DNA of 64,000 bases from Hydrogenophaga sp. PBL-H3 (GCF_010104355.1 NZ_CP044973.1:124001-188000); one strand, 5' to 3'; positions 53,047-62,725 are shown, counted from the stretch's first letter. Made by a program: numbers and translations. The notes: a model not told the origin generated them from the sequence alone.

Positions 53047-54252
53047 GTGGGGCGCGCAGCCCTGGAAGTCGCCGACATCTTCCGCATTCATGGACCCGCC
53101 TGGCGTCAGGCTCAGCGTGGCCACCTGAGCCTGGCCCAACTCAAGGTCATGTCGGCCATCGAGCAGTGCCGCAGCGCGGCATTGGGTGGGCATGTCTTGC
53201 GCTGCGAGGGGTGTGGCACCGACCAGATCGCCTACAACTCCTGCCGCAACCGGCACTGCCCCAAGTGCCAGGCCAGCGCGGCCCGGCGTTGGCTGCAGGC
53301 GCGCAACGCCGACCTGTTGCCGGTGGAGTACTTCCACGTGGTCTTCACGTTGCCAGCACCCATCGCCGAGATCGCGTACTGCAACAAGGCGGTGGTCTAT
53401 GGCTTGCTGTTCGACATCGCCGCTGAGACTCTTTTGACCATCGGAGGTGATCCGAAGCACCTGGGCGCTCGACTGGGTGTGACGCTGGTGCTGCACACCT
53501 GGGGCTCGGCGCTCACACACCACCCGCACGTGCACGGCATCGTCCCCGGTGGCGGCTTGGCGAGCGACGGCGAACACTGGATCGCCTGCCGGCGCGGGTT
53601 CTTCCTGCCGGTGCGCGTGCTCTCCCGGTTGTTCCGCCGGCGTTTCCTCGAAGCGCTGCAACAGGCACACCGGGATGCCCGGCTGCAGTTCTTTGGTGAA
53701 CACGCAACGCTGGCGGACGCTGCCGCGTTCGCCCGCTGGCTGGCACCGCTGCGCCAATGCGAGTGGGTGGTCTACGCCAAGCGCCCGTTCGCCGGACCCC
53801 AGGCGGTGCTGGCGTACCTGTCGCGCTACACGCACCGGGTGGCCATCTCCAACAGCCGACTCGTGGCACTTGATGAGCGCGGCGTGACCTTCCGGTGGAA
53901 GGACTACCGTGACAAGGGCCGAGTCCAAGGCAAGACACGCCACAAGACGATGACGCTCGATACCGGCGAGTTCATGCGCCGCTTTCTGTTGCACGTGCTG
54001 CCTGGTGGCTTCCACCGCATCCGCCACTACGGGCTGCTGGCCAACTGCAACCGAGCAGCCTGCCTGGCCCTCGCACGCCCGCTGCTGCAAGTGCCTCTGC
54101 AGGATCCACAGGTTCCGCCACCCTGCGACGATCCGCAGGACACCGTGCGCCCCACCTTCGTCTGCCCGCACTGCGGCCACGCGATGACCATCGTGCTGAC
54201 CTTCACGCGCGGCGAGACGATCCGTGCGCCACCTCTTCAGGCGCCGCCATGA
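53047..54252 (+). CDS. IS91-family HUH (Y2) transposase
   Basis: 401 residues from a GTG. An N-terminal zinc-binding region ('LRCEGCGTDQIAYNSCRNRHCPKCQ') is followed by the HUH motif 'HHPHVHGIVPGGG' and the tyrosine motif 'YLSRYTHR'. A second cysteine pair near the C-terminus ('FVCPHCGHAM') is present. IS91 enzymes move single-stranded DNA by rolling-circle transposition and can carry neighbouring genes. 54253-54591 is non-coding and probably contains the element end. Confidence 0.9.
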   Translation: MGRAALEVADIFRIHGPAWRQAQRGHLSLAQLKVMSAIEQCRSAALGGHVLRCEGCGTDQIAYNSCRNRHCPKCQASAARRWLQARNADLLPVEYFHVVFTLPAPIAEIAYCNKAVVYGLLFDIAAETLLTIGGDPKHLGARLGVTLVLHTWGSALTHHPHVHGIVPGGGLASDGEHWIACRRGFFLPVRVLSRLFRRRFLEALQQAHRDARLQFFGEHATLADAAAFARWLAPLRQCEWVVYAKRPFAGPQAVLAYLSRYTHRVAISNSRLVALDERGVTFRWKDYRDKGRVQGKTRHKTMTLDTGEFMRRFLLHVLPGGFHRIRHYGLLANCNRAACLALARPLLQVPLQDPQVPPPCDDPQDTVRPTFVCPHCGHAMTIVLTFTRGETIRAPPLQAPP

Positions 54253-54593
54253 ACGTTCCTCGCTGCCTCGGCAACTCATGTTTGTTGACGCTTCAAACGT
54301 CGGCACGGTCAGCTCGTGTTCGGCGCTCCACACGCTCACGTCCGCGCTCGCAAAAGGCCTCGTCGATGACGACGTTGCGCCTCCTTGCCCGTATGAGCCC
54401 GGTCGTTGGGAGGCAGCGCGCCATCCAAAAGCACCATCACCGCGCCACCGCACGCATGCAATCGCCATAGCGTGAGCGGGCACCGTCGCGTTCGCCGCGG
54501 TTTCCTCCCTCGAGGCTTGTTCAACACCCGCCCTTCATCCTGGCGCATCGTGGTGTGTGAGGCTCGCGGGCAGGTGTCGAACAAACCTAAACG

Positions 54594-54940
54594 TAAGCAG
54601 CCCCTGGAGTGACAACTGTCGGATGCCCACGCCCTTGCGCAGCCCGATGAAGCTGCTCATCTCCGTCGGGTACACTGGTTAGTAACTGCAGATCGCCGAG
54701 AACGCGACGATGCTGCCCTGCGGCGCGATCCCGGCCGGCGAGGCGTCGAACGGGGTAGTTGAACAGCCAGGCCTCGCCGGGCTGCAGCGTCTCCGCCTGG
54801 AGCGGGTCGCCGCGGTCGTCCATCAGCAGCGAGGGCGCGAAGCTGCGCGGCGTGCCAGCCACGGCCGGCAGCGTGCCGGCGGCGGCCCAGGCGCCGGCCA
54901 TGCAGGGGGCGTTGTGCATCAGGTCGCGACGCTCGAGATC
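54594..54940 (-). pseudogene. Rieske protein remnant, copy 2
   Basis: Same sequence as 30200-30546; here the 4142-bp insertion lies at its 3' edge. Confidence 0.4.
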
Positions 54941-55082
54941 AGTCCGGACACCCGGTGGCACGGGAATGGACGGTACTTCAGCCATACTCTGGCCGCAACC
55001 TGCGCCCCGCCTTCCGGGTGGACCGTGATGCACGGGCCCGCTCGTTTGGGCCCCCATCAGGCTCGAAAGCGCCGCCCGCAGA

Positions 55083-55682
55083 TCAGCCCGCGGCGCGCTT
55101 CCGAGCGAGACCCAGCCCCGCCAGGGCGATGCCCAACAGCGCAAGCGATCCCGGTTCGGGCACGCCGTTGACGACAACCTTCTCGAAGTCCATGAACGCC
55201 ATGTAGTCTTGGGAGTCGCCGTACGCCTTGAAGACCGTGTAATTTGCGCTCCCCAGATAGTCGATGCTGGACGTATTCACGAACCAGGCCGATGTGGCGT
55301 TGCCATTGCCCGCATCCAGATAGGGGATCCACATCTCGCAAAAGCCGCCCCGGTCGCAGCTGTTGACCAGTTCGGGCCGGGTGTCGAAGTTGTAGGTGGT
55401 GCCGTCCACCACCACATTGTCGACGAGCACCTGGGCGAACACGGCATTCATCGCGACCATCGCGTCGGCCGACGTCGTGAAGTCGAACAGGCTTTGATCG
55501 CAGCCGGCAAACATCGACGCGCATGAGTTTCCGAACGTCACGCGGTACTGTTCGCTGTTGATGATCAAGCCGGTAGCACTTTGCAACTTGCCGTTCTGGA
55601 TCTGGTACACGACATCGGCCTGGGCGGCACCGCCCAGTGCCAGCGCGCAGGACAAGCCAATCTTCAATAATGTCTTCGACAC
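55083..55682 (-). CDS. PEP-CTERM sorted exported protein, copy 2
   Basis: Identical to 30689-31288, with signal peptide and C-terminal 'VPEPGSLALLGIALAG' sorting signal. Confidence 0.85.
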   Translation of the reverse strand: MSKTLLKIGLSCALALGGAAQADVVYQIQNGKLQSATGLIINSEQYRVTFGNSCASMFAGCDQSLFDFTTSADAMVAMNAVFAQVLVDNVVVDGTTYNFDTRPELVNSCDRGGFCEMWIPYLDAGNGNATSAWFVNTSSIDYLGSANYTVFKAYGDSQDYMAFMDFEKVVVNGVPEPGSLALLGIALAGLGLARKRAAG

Positions 55683-55894
55683 GGAGTGAACCTTTCCGGT
55701 AATGAATTGAATCTGAAGCCGATACCGGGCGAGCGACACTGCCACACTTGCGGCCCGTGCACGGTCACCTTGGATCAACAAAGCACAATTTGTGCCGATC
55801 CAAATAACATCAACAATAACAATGACTTAACAGGGATTTCTTCGGCGTGACTGACGATCTGTAAGAAAAGTCGACACATTTATTTACATCGCCG

Positions 55895-55927
55895 GGCCGC
55901 GTCGGGACCCGTTGTCCCGACGCGGCC
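55895..55927. terminator. Strong GC hairpin, copy 2
   Basis: Same 14-bp stem and 5-base loop as 31501-31533. Confidence 0.5.
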
Positions 55928-55981
55928 GGTTCAGACGCCGCGGACCGAACGTCGCTTCACGGCCGTTGCCATGGCCCCGGC

Positions 55982-56554
55982 CTAGTACCAGCCCCGGAAG
56001 CGGTTGACCACGCGCACCACCAGCAGCATCACCGGCACCTCGATCTGCACGCCGACCACGGCGCCCGACGACAGGCCGAGCAGCAGCTCGACGATCGGCG
56101 CGAAGGCGAGCACCATGATCGTGTCGTTCAGCGCCACCTGGCTGGGCGTGAAGAGTGGATCCGCGTTCGTCGGCCGGCTCCAGAGGAAGACCATCGCCGT
56201 GCAGTGCGCGGCGGCCAGCAGGATCAGGCCGGCGACACGGCTGTCGAGTTGGTGCGCCAGCAGGTGGCGCACGAAGAGCCAGCCCAGCAGCGCCATCGAG
56301 ATGGGCTTGACGGCCCAGTTGACGAACAGCTTGACCCCGATGCCGCGCCAGTGGCGGCGCACCCCATGAAGGTCGCCGAAGTCCACCTTTATCAGCACCG
56401 GGATGATCACCACTCAGATCAGCAGGTTGACCTGCGCGATCTCCATCTGCCCGAGCGCCTGTACGGGTCTCACGCGGCCGGCGCTCTCCGACGACGGGTG
56501 CAGCTCAACGCCGCCGGTCAGGTGGAGCTCAAGCTCAAGACGCCCTAGCGCGAA
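55982..56554 (-). pseudogene. ACR3-type arsenite permease remnant, copy 2
   Basis: Same broken frame as 31588-32160, including the internal TGA and the early stop after 'RVVNRFRGWY'. Confidence 0.8.
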
Positions 56555-56767
56555 GGGACGACGCACCTGGTTATGAGCTCGCTGGGGTTCATGCAGCATG
56601 CAGCAGCTGGCCGCGCTGTTGCGGCGGCCGCGGCTGTACAGAGCCGCCCGACCCGAACGACTCCTGATGGCCGATTGCAGAAGTCTAGCCGGCCTCGCAC
56701 CCGCCTGGCCAACCTACATCGCAACTGGGAGCCGCAGGATCGACGCCTAGCTGCATCAAATTGCGCG

Positions 56768-56860
56768 TGTCCAAGAGAGCCGATCCGGCTGTCCAGGTCC
56801 TAACGCTCCCGCTGTCCACAAGTAGCCGAACTGAGTGTCCAGCAGCGACCGAAATACGCA
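56768..56860. repeat. Right end of the metal cassette, copy 2
   Basis: Four TGTCCA sites spaced 22-23 bp and terminal CCGAAATACGCA, identical to 32374-32466. Unrelated sequence begins at 56861. Confidence 0.65.
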
Positions 56861-57888
56861 ACTCACACCGCACAAAAGATGAAAGCGAGATTGCGCAGGC
56901 CTTGATCACCGTGATGCGGTCCTGCACGAACAGCGAGTCCGAACTGCACATATTGCCAACGGCCTGCGGCGTGAGCCACTTCAAGGCCAAGGGGCTCAAG
57001 CACGCCAGCGCGCTCTACAGTCCCCTGGGCATTGCCCTCTCACGCCGCCGGCGCACCATGCGGCTTAACTTCATTCAGCAGTGCCTGGAAGGCGCCATCC
57101 ACACCGATGGCTCGCTCGATCCCAAAACCCTGCTCAAGCCCGAATTCACGGCCGTGATGATCACCCCCTACTGGCTGGGGGACTACTGCGTGAAGATCAT
57201 CAACATGGATGAGGTGCTCAAGCGGTTTGACATCGTCCGCCTGCTGGAGCATGAGATCGCGCTGCAGCAAACACTGCCCCTGATCGAAGCGAAGGGCTAC
57301 CGCGATGTGCACATTGCCCTCCCAGTGCTGCAAGGATCGGCCGCCGAGCTCAACCTGCATGTGGTGATCTCGTGCAATGACCGTGGTGAGTGGCTGACAA
57401 CGATCCACAGCAACGGCCTGTGGCAGCAGCAGTTTCCCGGGACCAAGGCGGCGCAAGCTGCGGCGGCGTTCGCCCACCTGTGCTATGCCCGTGGCCACCA
57501 ATGCGTCGTTGACGTTCGCACCGAAGTTCATCTCCAGGCTGTGTATGCCACCGCGATTGCGCGAACCTCTCCCACCAAGTTCGAGATTATCGAAACCTCA
57601 GGCAGAAACACGCTGAGCCCGATGGAAAGGGAACACACAGACCCAATGAGCGAGTTGTGCACCATGCTCAGCGCCCAGTACGACTCTCTCACGCTGCAGC
57701 GCTCCAACACCGACCCAGACGTGCACAAGGCCATGGTCGGGCTGTTCGAAACCCAGATGGTGGTCTACACCGGCGTCATGTGCTCACGGGTTGGCACGCA
57801 GTCGCAGCCGCCCAGCGACCCGGGCCTGCAGGTGTGGATGGAGCGACAGACACGCAGCCCCGGGAGCATCGAATTCTTCTGGCGCTGA
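56861..57888 (+). CDS. Unknown backbone gene, 5' end removed by the cassette
   Basis: The frame is open through the junction, but protein-like sequence starts at 56861 ('NSHRTKDESEIAQALITVMR'), so the N-terminus was probably lost. It contains 'LGDYCVKIINMDEVLKRFDI' and 'YRDVHIALPVLQGSAAELNL'. No signal peptide or membrane segment is seen, and I do not recognise the family. It opens the row of unknown backbone genes reading right. Confidence 0.6.
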
Positions 57889-58091
57889 CCCAGTCTTGGT
57901 GATCGTTGACCGGAGAAATACGAACAGAACAGATGCCTCGGAGTGAGTAACTCAAACCAACGCATGGTTTTCGGTCATTTGGCTCGCACCGCTGGGGCTT
58001 TGTGGGACCTATCTTTGAATGCTTTCGTGCAGAAGGTCACGCCTCCCAAAAGGCATGCCGCCTGCAGGTTTCCATTTGAAGGCACAGTGGC

Positions 58092-59231
58092 ATGACATCT
58101 CCTCACGGCAAGAACCTGCAGTCGCAACCGAACGTACCGGCCGATGAACTCACGGGTCAGATTGACAAGCGCACGCGCGCAGCGCGGATCGAAAGCGGTG
58201 GCTACGCTTCACCGGTTTTCGCGACAGCTTCTGAGTTCATTGAACAAAGCCTCTCGCGCCGCGCACATGTCGAGCCAAATGCGCGTTGGAATGCCCCAGG
58301 CAGCAGCCTTTTCCCAATGGCAATTCAGGGCTACTGCCTGCAGGCCACCCAGCACCTGCGCCCGCGCCACGCCACCGAACCTGACACCGGCACCCCCGGT
58401 CCACACTCACTTCGCCGTGAGATGATCATCTACGGCAACCTGCTCAGCCGACTGGCGCAACTACATGCCCAAGTGCCCGGCCGGCGCACGACTGAGCGAC
58501 CAGCGCCAGTGATGGGTTTTCTGCTGGTGCCCACCTGGGTCAAAGAGTTCGAGATCCACCAGGTTGATCTGACGCGGGCGATGGACTGGACCGAGGGGCT
58601 GCACGACCTCATGTCCAGCTCACTGCGGCAGGTTGTCGAGATGCGCGCCAACTACTGTGGCCCGGCCAACCCATTTGTCGACACGGCCGCCGCTGTGCAC
58701 CTCGCGTTCGTCGTGCCACACCACAACGGGCAGGGATTGGCCACCACGGTGGTGTGCAGTCTCAACGAAGGGGGCTTGAGCTCCTGCACCGTCGACGGCC
58801 AGCCGCTGGGCACGTTGCAAGCCGCGCAGATCGCGCTCAAGTTGAGCTGGATGCTCAGCACTCAAGCGCATGTGCCCTGTGACCCCGCCCGGCTGGAATG
58901 CTTCTTCGAAGCCGCGCGCAAGGGCGCAGACCACACAGGCAGCGGCCCAGCCAGCGGGCAGTTGGTCCGCACGCTCACCTACGCAGACCTTCGTCCGATG
59001 GCCAGCGACCCCTTCATGGAGATGGCGCTGCAGATACTCGACTTGCACGAGACAGAGGTCATCGCAAGGCTCGTGGCTCGCGAAAAAACGCTGGTCACGC
59101 GTCTGGCCAAAGAATCCGGCGTGCGCGCATGGGCGCTGGCCTACTTCCGCCGCCATGGTGTGGACCTCACTCACCTGGCGCGCGTGGCCCGCACCAAGCT
59201 AGCCGAAATCAACCCCTCCGCCGCTGGATGA
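58092..59231 (+). CDS. Hypothetical protein (379 aa)
   Basis: A soluble-looking protein starting MTSPHGKNLQSQPNVPADEL. Segments include 'LVPTWVKEFEIHQVDLTRAM' and 'HLAFVVPHHNGQGLATTVVC'. The last third ('MALQILDLHETEVIARLVAR') is helical. No family recognised. Its general build (N-terminal variable part, central beta-rich part) resembles the gene at 56861-57888, so the two could be distant paralogues. The stop overlaps the next start (ATGA). 57889-58091 holds nothing visible. Confidence 0.7.
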   Translation: MTSPHGKNLQSQPNVPADELTGQIDKRTRAARIESGGYASPVFATASEFIEQSLSRRAHVEPNARWNAPGSSLFPMAIQGYCLQATQHLRPRHATEPDTGTPGPHSLRREMIIYGNLLSRLAQLHAQVPGRRTTERPAPVMGFLLVPTWVKEFEIHQVDLTRAMDWTEGLHDLMSSSLRQVVEMRANYCGPANPFVDTAAAVHLAFVVPHHNGQGLATTVVCSLNEGGLSSCTVDGQPLGTLQAAQIALKLSWMLSTQAHVPCDPARLECFFEAARKGADHTGSGPASGQLVRTLTYADLRPMASDPFMEMALQILDLHETEVIARLVAREKTLVTRLAKESGVRAWALAYFRRHGVDLTHLARVARTKLAEINPSAAG

Positions 59232-59560
59232 GCACAGACCGCTTTGCAATCCTTGACCGGGGGGATGAGACGTCCACCGAGCAAGGCGAAGTGCATCAGC
59301 AACTCGTCTCAGCCCGCATGAGCAGCGCTCCGCGCGGCGATGCACCGCCCGTGTCCATCGGCATGGTGGTTCACCTTTGGCCCAAGCACTTGGGCGCCAC
59401 AGCCAAGGCCTTGTGCGGGGGCTCCCCTCGGGGGGTGTTCAGCAGCTGGAGCGAGACAGACGACGCTACAGATTGCGCAGCTTGCATGCGCGTGCGTAGC
59501 GGTCTCGGCGAAGACATGGCACTGCCGGAGAACCTCACCAGAATGCGCGATCTCCCCTGA
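59228..59560 (+). CDS. Hypothetical protein (110 aa)
   Basis: Starts MSTDRFAILDRGDETSTEQG inside the stop of the upstream gene. A C-terminal part 'ATDCAACMRVRSGLG' holds two close cysteines, and 'VHLWPKHLGATAKALCGGSPRG' another, reminiscent of small metal-binding plasmid proteins. No known family. Translational coupling suggests a shared function with its neighbour. Confidence 0.55.
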   Translation: MSTDRFAILDRGDETSTEQGEVHQQLVSARMSSAPRGDAPPVSIGMVVHLWPKHLGATAKALCGGSPRGVFSSWSETDDATDCAACMRVRSGLGEDMALPENLTRMRDLP

Positions 59561-59764
59561 ACCACAGGCTTGAGCGCTCCCCAGCAGCAGACCAACTGGC
59601 TTCGGGTCAGTGGGGCATTGAGCACAAGGACGGCATGCAACAGGGCTCCAACGCATGCGTTTGGGTGCGATGTCCAGGGCTCACCCGGGCGGGCGGGCCT
59701 TAGATTCAAAGGCGACATCCAGCACGGATGCCAGAAGCCAAGAAGTCCCACCCATCTGTCCTTC

Positions 59765-60088
59765 ATGCAAGAGATCAACACGACCCTGTTGAGTGAGGTT
59801 TTCGAGTGGAGCGCCACGGTGGTGAGTCTGCTCGGCGCAGCCCTGCTGTGTGTGAACACGCGCATCTCGCCCTGGGGCTTCCTGATCTACCTCTTTGCCA
59901 ACGGGCTGACGATTGTTTTCGCACTTCTCAATGGGCACCACGGCCTGATCGTGCAGCAGATCGGCTTCGCCATCACCAGCTTCGTCGGCGTCTACCGAAC
60001 CGGGCTGCTCGCCCACCTGCTACGAGCGCCACATCTCGCGCCGCGCGCCGGCGCATCGTCCCTCTCGATCAGGACCAGCAAACGATGA
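59765..60088 (+). CDS. Small integral membrane protein (107 aa)
   Basis: Starts MQEINTTLLSEVFEWSATVV. Three hydrophobic segments (about 12-32, 37-55 and 63-85) and a basic tail. The turn 'NTRISPWGFLIYLFANGLTI' recalls PnuC/YgjV-like small transporters, but similarity is weak. It overlaps the next gene by 4 bases. 59561-59764 has no supported gene. Confidence 0.6.
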   Translation: MQEINTTLLSEVFEWSATVVSLLGAALLCVNTRISPWGFLIYLFANGLTIVFALLNGHHGLIVQQIGFAITSFVGVYRTGLLAHLLRAPHLAPRAGASSLSIRTSKR

Positions 60089-60321
60089 CTCCAACCTTCA
60101 TGCACGTGGACGAAGGCAGTCACGCCATCTTGCTGACCTTCACGTCAGGCGAGCACCGAGCGTTCACCGGCTATCACGGTTGCTTCGTGGATGACGGGGC
60201 ATTCGTGCTGATGCACGGCAACGATGTTCAGGAGATTTTTGCCGCCGGCGCATGGAAGCACGTTTGCAAGGTGCCGCTCTCCGAGCTGGCCTCTCCGTCC
60301 ATCAAAAAGGCTGCTCCATGA
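60085..60321 (+). CDS. Small hypothetical protein (78 aa)
   Basis: Starts MTPTFMHVDEGSHAILLTFT, a compact, probably beta-rich protein without cysteine clusters or signal. It overlaps both neighbours by 4 bases (ATGA), so three genes from 59765 to 61034 form one coupled unit. No family recognised. Confidence 0.6.
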   Translation: MTPTFMHVDEGSHAILLTFTSGEHRAFTGYHGCFVDDGAFVLMHGNDVQEIFAAGAWKHVCKVPLSELASPSIKKAAP

Positions 60322-61034
60322 AGCCCTCAACCCCATTCGCCCGATTTCTGGAACTGGACTCGTTCGCGAAGGCCATGACCACCGTGGTGCCGGCCGCCTA
60401 CATCCTGGTGGCCACCGGCTACATGTCGCTGGCCGCGCTGAGCGGTGAGGACACGCCCGGACTGAGGGCGGTGACCACTGCCTGCCTGTGGACCCTCATC
60501 CCAGGTTCTGCCATGCTGAAGAAAGCGCTGGCGGGGTGGCGTGAAGCCTACCTGGTGCGCAAGGGTGCGGAAAAGTCACCCATCCCCGGCCTGAATCGCG
60601 AGCACTGGGCCCTGATCGAGCCCGCGGGCAGCACCAGCAATCTGGAGTTGGGCCAAGTGGTGCAGCGCCGCAACGCCACCTTTGAGGGCTTGCATGTGAT
60701 CACCCATGGCGAGGCCAGTGAGTCCCGCCCCGGTTTGGCCACGCTGACCCGACAGGCTGGCACGGTCATCGGCGATGAGCAATTCATCATGGGCGAGCTT
60801 CTGCCGCGCACAGCAGGCTCCACCATTCGGGTGAGTTCGAGCCAGGCAAGCGTTTGGTTCATCGGCTTCACCACGCTGCAGGTCCTGTTCAACGAACACC
60901 CCGGCCTCGAGGCTGCGATGCGCAAGGCCCTTCTCCAGAACATGGGGCAGCGGCTCCACACGCAGTCCGAGCAGCTCGTTGCGCACCAGCCCAGCACGAG
61001 CACGCGCGCACTGGCACGCCTGCACTCGCTCTGA
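60318..61034 (+). CDS. Membrane protein with possible cyclic-nucleotide-binding-like domain
   Basis: 238 residues from ATG 60318. Two hydrophobic segments (about 19-39 and 50-66) precede a C-terminal domain with 'ESRPGLATLTRQAGTVIGDEQFIMGEL', 'STIRVSSSQASVWFIGFTTLQVLFNEHPGL' and a helical end, an outline similar to the beta-roll of CRP/cNMP-binding domains though the phosphate-binding Arg/Glu box is not clear. Possibly a membrane-bound sensor. Confidence in the domain is low; the gene itself is well supported. Confidence 0.6.
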   Translation: MKPSTPFARFLELDSFAKAMTTVVPAAYILVATGYMSLAALSGEDTPGLRAVTTACLWTLIPGSAMLKKALAGWREAYLVRKGAEKSPIPGLNREHWALIEPAGSTSNLELGQVVQRRNATFEGLHVITHGEASESRPGLATLTRQAGTVIGDEQFIMGELLPRTAGSTIRVSSSQASVWFIGFTTLQVLFNEHPGLEAAMRKALLQNMGQRLHTQSEQLVAHQPSTSTRALARLHSL

Positions 61035-61068
61035 TCACCACCCCGCCAAACGACGCAGGCCCAGAACC

Positions 61069-61617
61069 ATGCATGCCCGTTCCCTTCACCCAGCGAACAA
61101 TCGCCGGCGACCGAGAACTCCACCAGAACTGACCATCGCAGAGATTTACGAAGCCGCTCTGCGTGATGGCACGCAGGACCTGGATTGCGCAAACGACGAA
61201 CCCCTGCAGGTGGGGGCACAAGTCGAAAGCATCAAATCGTTCGCAAAATCAGCGCCCGGGCGCACAGGGGGGCGAGCCACATTGGGTGCAGCTGCGCGGC
61301 TGACATTGCGCATCGAGCACATCCTGGTGCAAGACTTCCAAGCGCGCGGACGCGGCATGCACTCCAAGGTCGACAGCGTGCGCCCACCACTGCCCCGCAA
61401 ACTGGCCGCCAACCTGCGCTACCTGGGCGCCGTGGTCAACACGGCCGTGGCAGAAAACGCCCTCGACCCGGCCAAGCTGCCCGACATACTGGATCGCACC
61501 ACCAAGGCCGTCCACGAGCTGAGGCGCCTGGCCATCCGACGCAACCGATTCAAGTCCATCCGCCAACGCTTGCGCAGCGCGTTCGGTCGCATCGGCAAGC
61601 ACCTCGCGTGGGACTGA
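61069..61617 (+). CDS. Hypothetical basic protein (182 aa)
   Basis: Starts MHARSLHPANNRRRPRTPPE. It is Arg/Lys-rich and helical, with 'GGRATLGAAARLTLRIEHIL', 'PPLPRKLAANLRYLGAVVNT' and a very basic end 'RLAIRRNRFKSIRQRLRSAF'. It could bind nucleic acid. No family recognised; 34 bases separate it from the upstream gene. Confidence 0.55.
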   Translation: MHARSLHPANNRRRPRTPPELTIAEIYEAALRDGTQDLDCANDEPLQVGAQVESIKSFAKSAPGRTGGRATLGAAARLTLRIEHILVQDFQARGRGMHSKVDSVRPPLPRKLAANLRYLGAVVNTAVAENALDPAKLPDILDRTTKAVHELRRLAIRRNRFKSIRQRLRSAFGRIGKHLAWD

Positions 61618-61733
61618 CGGCGCGGGAGGTGGCAACAACAGGAGAGGCCTGTGCCGCACAGCACAACTGACCCCGATCACGCGACAAAACCCCCTCGCTG
61701 AACGAACAATGGTCATCCCTCAGGAGTTGACCG

Positions 61734-62708
61734 ATGATTCGCACAAGACCACAAGAAGAGAAGCCACATCCCATGAACAAGCCAGCTTTCGGTCAGACCC
61801 TTTCGCAAGGCATGTTGTTACATGACATGCGTCGCCTGCAGGATGTGCTGTTTCAAGGCTACGGCCTTCCGCCCGAGGGCGCCACGAGCGAGCAGACCAA
61901 CGCCTGGTGGCAGCAGACCTATGAGCGGGCTCCGCTGGGCTGCAAGCAGTACTGGGAAATCCGTGAGTACCTGCAGCGCACCTACGTGGACGTGATGCAG
62001 CTGCGCATGTTCGGTGCACTCAGGAGCAACGACCGATTCGAGGATGCCCTGCTGAGCATGGCCACGCCTGAGGATCGCTGGGCATTCAGCAACATGGTCA
62101 CCGACAGGGGCTGGCGCGATCAGATGCTTGCCGCATGTGTGGCCCACAACCCCGACCCGGGTGGCCTGGGGAATGCGCGAATCACCACGACCGAACGGCA
62201 GACGCATCACCTTTTGCGAAAGAACCCCAACGGCGCGCGGCAGGAACTGCAGGGGGTGTTGGCCATGTTCCGGGGCAGTGGCGACGCACAACTGGTGCAG
62301 GATCTCCACGACATGGCCAGCGAGTCGGAGGTGGGCTTCTACGAGTGCGAGTGGGGCTACATCCTCGACAGCCCCAACCACAAAGTCGTCTTGTGCAGCG
62401 CCCTGTCTCAGGCCGACAGCCCCAGCGTGCGCACGCGCATCTACAACGACTGGAAAACCTACGTGCATCCTCTCTCGGTCGCGCCATTCGAAAAGCGCCT
62501 TGGGCAGAGCCTGGGCGTGAACCTCACACCCTTTGAGTCCCGCACCCTGGTGCTGCAGGTGGAGTCTCAAGCGGAGATGAAGCACATGGACCTGTTCCAC
62601 GAGTGGTTCACGAACGACTTCATCGGCCGGATGCTCCCGCGCATGTGCGCTCGCGTGCTCGATGCGGATTTCGAATACCCGCTTCAATGCTTCCCGGACA
62701 AGCCCTGA
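61734..62708 (+). CDS. Hypothetical protein (324 aa)
   Basis: Starts MIRTRPQEEKPHPMNKPAFG; AGGAG lies 8 bases upstream of ATG 61734. Mostly helical and soluble, with 'DRWAFSNMVTDRGWRDQMLA' and 'LYHEWF'-like aromatic stretches near the end ('MDLFHEWFTNDFIGRML'). No catalytic motif recognised. It is the last gene of the rightward set and is followed by a clear terminator. Confidence 0.7.
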   Translation: MIRTRPQEEKPHPMNKPAFGQTLSQGMLLHDMRRLQDVLFQGYGLPPEGATSEQTNAWWQQTYERAPLGCKQYWEIREYLQRTYVDVMQLRMFGALRSNDRFEDALLSMATPEDRWAFSNMVTDRGWRDQMLAACVAHNPDPGGLGNARITTTERQTHHLLRKNPNGARQELQGVLAMFRGSGDAQLVQDLHDMASESEVGFYECEWGYILDSPNHKVVLCSALSQADSPSVRTRIYNDWKTYVHPLSVAPFEKRLGQSLGVNLTPFESRTLVLQVESQAEMKHMDLFHEWFTNDFIGRMLPRMCARVLDADFEYPLQCFPDKP

Positions 62709-62725
62709 CCACAGGCCCCCAGCAA

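Larger units (their letters stand above)
50452..54593. mobile_element. 4142-bp secondary insertion in cassette copy 2
   Basis: Copy 1 reads GCAGCG-TAAGC at 30194-30204; copy 2 reads GCAGCG-ATGG on the left and AAACG-TAAGC on the right, so the insert is bounded by a duplicated CG. It carries an IS110-type gene and a tyrosine recombinase plus IS91-type transposase pair. The left 390 bp (50452-50838) hold no recognised gene. It may be two elements inserted side by side. Confidence 0.75.
45691..56860. mobile_element. Metal-homeostasis cassette, copy 2, with both ends
   Basis: 11,170 bp, or 7028 bp without the 4142-bp secondary insertion. TGCGTATTTCGG at 45691-45702 is exactly inverted at 56849-56860. 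From each end the first TGGACA lies at offset 19. It interrupts IS66 tnpC on the left and a backbone gene on the right. No transposase matching such ends is inside, so it resembles a mobile insertion cassette moved in trans. No clear target duplication is visible. Confidence 0.7.
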
